A stretch of 64,000 bases of DNA from Bradyrhizobium sp. CB1650 (GTDB taxonomy: Bacteria; Pseudomonadota; Alphaproteobacteria; Rhizobiales; Xanthobacteraceae), in the NCBI RefSeq assembly GCF_029761915.1, contig NZ_CP121695.1, positions 6,229,501 through 6,293,500 on the forward strand. The letters are read 5' to 3'. A model generated the notes under the pieces. That model made no database searches. It was not told the DNA's origin and was given only the letters and a program-made list of their open reading frames with translations. Below, piece by piece: positions 61,498-64,000 of this stretch; position 1 is the stretch's first letter; each line of letters opens with the position of its first letter. The translations under genes were made by a program, and so were the position numbers.

Positions 61498-62463
61498 ATG
61501 AGTGAAGCGGTCGTCCCGCACAAGGTCGAAGATCGCGGCTCGCGCGCCGCCTCTGGCTGGTTCAGGCGCGCGCTCGACAGCGACCTGTTCTACTCGTTCC
61601 GCCGCTCCAGGATCACCATGATCGCAGCCGGTGTGACGCTGCTGTTCTTCCTGCTCGCGATCTTCGCATCAGTGCTCGCCGTGCAAAATCCGTTCGATCC
61701 GGCCCAACTCCAGCTCATGAACTCGCGCATCTCGCCGCTATGGACCGCCGACGGCCAGAGCCCGTTCCTGCTCGGCACCGACGAGCAGGGCCGCGACGTG
61801 TTCTCCGCGATCCTCTATGGCCTGCGTATCTCGCTCGTCGTCGGCGTGCTGGGCGTGCTCTTCTCCGGCGCACTCGGCATCCTGCTCGGGCTGACGGCCG
61901 GCTATTTCGGCGGTGCCATCGACGGCTTGATCATGCGCATCGCAGACGTGCAGCTCTCCTTCCCGGCGATCCTGATCGCGCTCCTGATCAATGGCATCGC
62001 CAAATCGGTGCTGGGAAACAGGCTCGACGAGATGAGCATGCTGGGCGTGCTGGTGCTCGCGATCGGCCTGAGCTTCTGGGTGCAATATGCCCGCACGGTG
62101 CGCGGCTCCGTGATGGTCGAGAAGAACAAGGACTACGTCGCCGCCGCGCAACTGATCGGCCTTCCTGCGCCCGTGATCATGCTGCGACACGTGCTTCCGA
62201 ACACGATGGGGCCGATCCTCGTCATCGCCACCATCAATCTCGCGCTTGCCATCATCACCGAGGCGACGCTGTCCTTTCTCGGCTCGGGCATGCCCGAGAC
62301 CATGCCGTCGCTCGGCACGCTCATCCGCATCGGCAACAACTATCTGTTTGCGGGCGAATGGTGGATCGTCGCGTTCCCCGGCCTGGCGCTTGCCGCGCTG
62401 ATCCTGTCCATCAACCTGCTCGGCGACTGGCTGCGCGACGCACTCAACCCGAAACTCAGATGA
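61498..62463 (+). CDS. Peptide-type ABC transporter permease (DppC-like)
   Basis: The 321-residue permease has the DppC opening layout, with a hydrophobic TM1, then the conserved FLLGTDEQGRDVFSAILYGLR loop shortened here to key residues GTDEQGRD, and an EAA-like KDYVAAAQLIGLPAPVIMLR. It pairs with the DppB-like permease. The start shows single-base spacing to the upstream gene. Confidence 0.93.
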   Translation: MSEAVVPHKVEDRGSRAASGWFRRALDSDLFYSFRRSRITMIAAGVTLLFFLLAIFASVLAVQNPFDPAQLQLMNSRISPLWTADGQSPFLLGTDEQGRDVFSAILYGLRISLVVGVLGVLFSGALGILLGLTAGYFGGAIDGLIMRIADVQLSFPAILIALLINGIAKSVLGNRLDEMSMLGVLVLAIGLSFWVQYARTVRGSVMVEKNKDYVAAAQLIGLPAPVIMLRHVLPNTMGPILVIATINLALAIITEATLSFLGSGMPETMPSLGTLIRIGNNYLFAGEWWIVAFPGLALAALILSINLLGDWLRDALNPKLR

Positions 62464-62476
62464 ATACGCTTTGCTC

Positions 62477-63463
62477 ATGACCGAACCCGTCCTCTCCGTC
62501 CGCAATCTTCAGGTGGAGTTTGCCTCCCGCCGCGGCACGCTGCGCGCCATCGACGGCGTGTCCTTCGACATCGCCAAGGGCGAAGTGCTTGGCGTGGTCG
62601 GCGAGTCCGGCGCCGGCAAATCCGTGACCGGGCTCTCGGTGATCGGCCTGATCGATCCGCCCGGCCGCATTGCCGGCGGCGAGATCCGTCTGTCCGGCCT
62701 GCGCATCGACAATCTACCGCCGGAGGAGATGCGCCGCGTGCGCGGCAAGCGCATCGGCATGATCTTTCAGGACCCTCTCACCTCGCTCAATCCGCTGTAC
62801 CGGATCGGCGACCAGATCGTGGAGACGATCCGCACCCACCTCGATCTTTCGGAGCAGGCTGCGCGACGCCGTGCCATCGACCTGCTCGCCGAGGTCGGCA
62901 TCCCCGCGCCGGAGAAACGCATCGACGGCTATCCGCACGAGTTCTCCGGCGGCATGCGCCAGCGCGTGGTGATTGCGCTTGCGATCTGCGCCGAGCCGGA
63001 GCTGATCATCGCGGACGAGCCGACCACCGCGCTCGATGTCTCCGTGCAGGCGCAGATCATCTCGCTGATCAAGCGGCTCGGGCGCGACCACGGGACCGCG
63101 GTGATGCTGGTGACGCACGACATGGGCGTGATTGCGGAAACTTCCGACCGCGTCGCAGTGATGTATGCCGGCCGTGTCGCCGAAATCGGCCCGGTGCAGG
63201 ACGTCGTGAAAAACCCGTTGCACCCCTATGCCAAGGGCCTGATGGGCGCGATCCCGACGCTCGGGGGCGACGACAAGCGCCTGGTGCAGATTCCCGGATC
63301 CATGCCGCGCCTGTCGGCGATCCCGCGCGGGTGCTCCTTCAACCCGCGCTGCGCGTTCGCCTTCGATCGCTGCCGGATCGAGCGGCCCGAGCCGCTGCCG
63401 CGGGGCGCGCAATCGGTCGCGTGCCACCTGTACGACAGCATGCCGACGGAGAGCGCGGCATGA
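62477..63463 (+). CDS. Peptide-type ABC transporter ATP-binding protein (DppD-like)
   Basis: The 328-residue ATPase has Walker A GESGAGKSV, signature FSGGMRQRV, Walker B LIIADEP and a C-terminal oligopeptide-ABC extension with CSFNPRCAFAFDRC. ATG 62477 is used (a TTG precedes it). Its stop overlaps the next start as ATGA. Confidence 0.94.
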   Translation: MTEPVLSVRNLQVEFASRRGTLRAIDGVSFDIAKGEVLGVVGESGAGKSVTGLSVIGLIDPPGRIAGGEIRLSGLRIDNLPPEEMRRVRGKRIGMIFQDPLTSLNPLYRIGDQIVETIRTHLDLSEQAARRRAIDLLAEVGIPAPEKRIDGYPHEFSGGMRQRVVIALAICAEPELIIADEPTTALDVSVQAQIISLIKRLGRDHGTAVMLVTHDMGVIAETSDRVAVMYAGRVAEIGPVQDVVKNPLHPYAKGLMGAIPTLGGDDKRLVQIPGSMPRLSAIPRGCSFNPRCAFAFDRCRIERPEPLPRGAQSVACHLYDSMPTESAA

Positions 63464-64000
63464 GCGCGTCATTCGTCCAGGTCAGGAATCTGCGACGCGT
63501 CTTCGACGTTTCGAAGCCGTGGCTCAACCGTGTCGTCGAAGGCGGGCATCTGGAATATCTCAAGGCCGTCGATGGCGTCACCTTCGACATCAGGAAGGGC
63601 GAGACCTTTGCGCTGGTCGGCGAGTCCGGCTCGGGCAAGACCACGGTGGCGCGGATGGTGGTGGGGCTCCTGCCTCCGAGTTCCGGCAATGTGCTGATCG
63701 ACGGTGTCTCGATGACCGACCCGCGGCAGGCCCCGGCACGGCGAAAACTGCGCCGCCGCATCCAGATGATCTTTCAGGACCCCTATGCGAGCCTGAACCC
63801 GCGCTTCCGAGTCGACGCCATCATTGCCGAGCCGATCCGCGCCTTCGACCTGATCCGGGGCGAGCGCGACATCCAGGCCCGCGTCGGCGAGTTGCTCAGC
63901 CTCGTCGGCCTGCATCCCGACGACCGGCTCAAATATCCGCACGAGTTTTCCGGCGGCCAGCGCCAGCGCATCGCGATCGCGCGGGCGCTTGCCTCCGATG
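63460..64000 (+). CDS. Peptide-type ABC transporter ATP-binding protein (DppF-like), partial
   Basis: The first 180 codons are in the window. Walker A is GESGSGKTT, the Q-loop is MIFQDPYASLNPR and the signature is FSGGQRQRIAIARAL, cut at the right edge before Walker B. The DppF-like insert KPWLNRVVEGGHLEYLKAVD precedes Walker A. It is coupled to the DppD-like gene by ATGA. Confidence 0.93.
   Translation, partial: MSASFVQVRNLRRVFDVSKPWLNRVVEGGHLEYLKAVDGVTFDIRKGETFALVGESGSGKTTVARMVVGLLPPSSGNVLIDGVSMTDPRQAPARRKLRRRIQMIFQDPYASLNPRFRVDAIIAEPIRAFDLIRGERDIQARVGELLSLVGLHPDDRLKYPHEFSGGQRQRIAIARALASD

Overview
The window reads as a stretch of alphaproteobacterial chromosome, most likely Bradyrhizobium or a close relative in the same family such as Rhodopseudomonas. 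This is inferred from the high G+C codon use, the gene families present, and several families of intergenic palindromes of the kind that recur in those genomes. No rRNA, tRNA, CRISPR array, insertion sequence or phage gene was recognised. Coding density is high. Only one interval over 300 bases lacks a gene (58392-58813), and it is the divergent promoter region ahead of a peptide-type ABC transporter.

Layout. 1-5.4 kb: an RND efflux pump (adaptor truncated at the left edge) and a chemotaxis receptor. 5.4-9.3 kb: a complete four-gene threonate/2-oxo-tetronate pathway (otnK, otnI, ltnD, and divergent otnC). 9.4-15.1 kb: a branched-chain-amino-acid-type ABC transporter operon with a DUF1445 protein. 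It diverges from a LysR regulator and an M20 amidohydrolase / D-2-hydroxyacid dehydrogenase / Ldh-family dehydrogenase operon (15.2-19.5 kb). 19.5-23.2 kb: a tartrate-dehydrogenase-type enzyme, an SDR and an amidase. 23.2-29.7 kb: a polar-amino-acid ABC transporter (two permeases and a binding protein, no ATPase), with an RpiR regulator, a class III aminotransferase and a racemase-like protein. 29.7-36.3 kb: a TetR-controlled ferredoxin-P450-MFS set, a molybdopterin oxidoreductase, a hydrolase-OsmC fusion and a YeeE/YedE (TsuA-type) transporter. 36.4-44.2 kb: a quinone-oxidoreductase-like enzyme and the phenylacetate upper pathway paaK-paaI-paaE-paaD-paaC-paaB-paaA with its repressor paaX. 44.4-58.4 kb: a storage-lipid neighbourhood. 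It holds two paralogous alpha/beta hydrolases, a phasin, a class III-like PHA synthase with an unusually short PhaE-like partner, a self-sufficient CYP102 P450, an epoxide hydrolase, a wax ester synthase/DGAT and a small DUF6489 protein. 58.8-64.0 kb: a dipeptide/oligopeptide-type ABC transporter cut by the right edge.

How the parts fit. The first third is a set of uptake and oxidation systems for small hydroxy acids, amides and amino acids, consistent with a soil or plant-associated life. The 44-58 kb part concerns carbon storage and acyl-chain modification. The best candidate for a little-described system is the run DUF6489 - alpha/beta hydrolase - WS/DGAT - epoxide hydrolase - CYP102. Its order suggests that a fatty acyl chain is oxygenated, hydrolysed and esterified. 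Several intergenic regions carry clean palindromes that look like operators, notably ahead of the LysR, RpiR, phasin and paaA genes. Five copies of one hairpin repeat family are scattered between operons.
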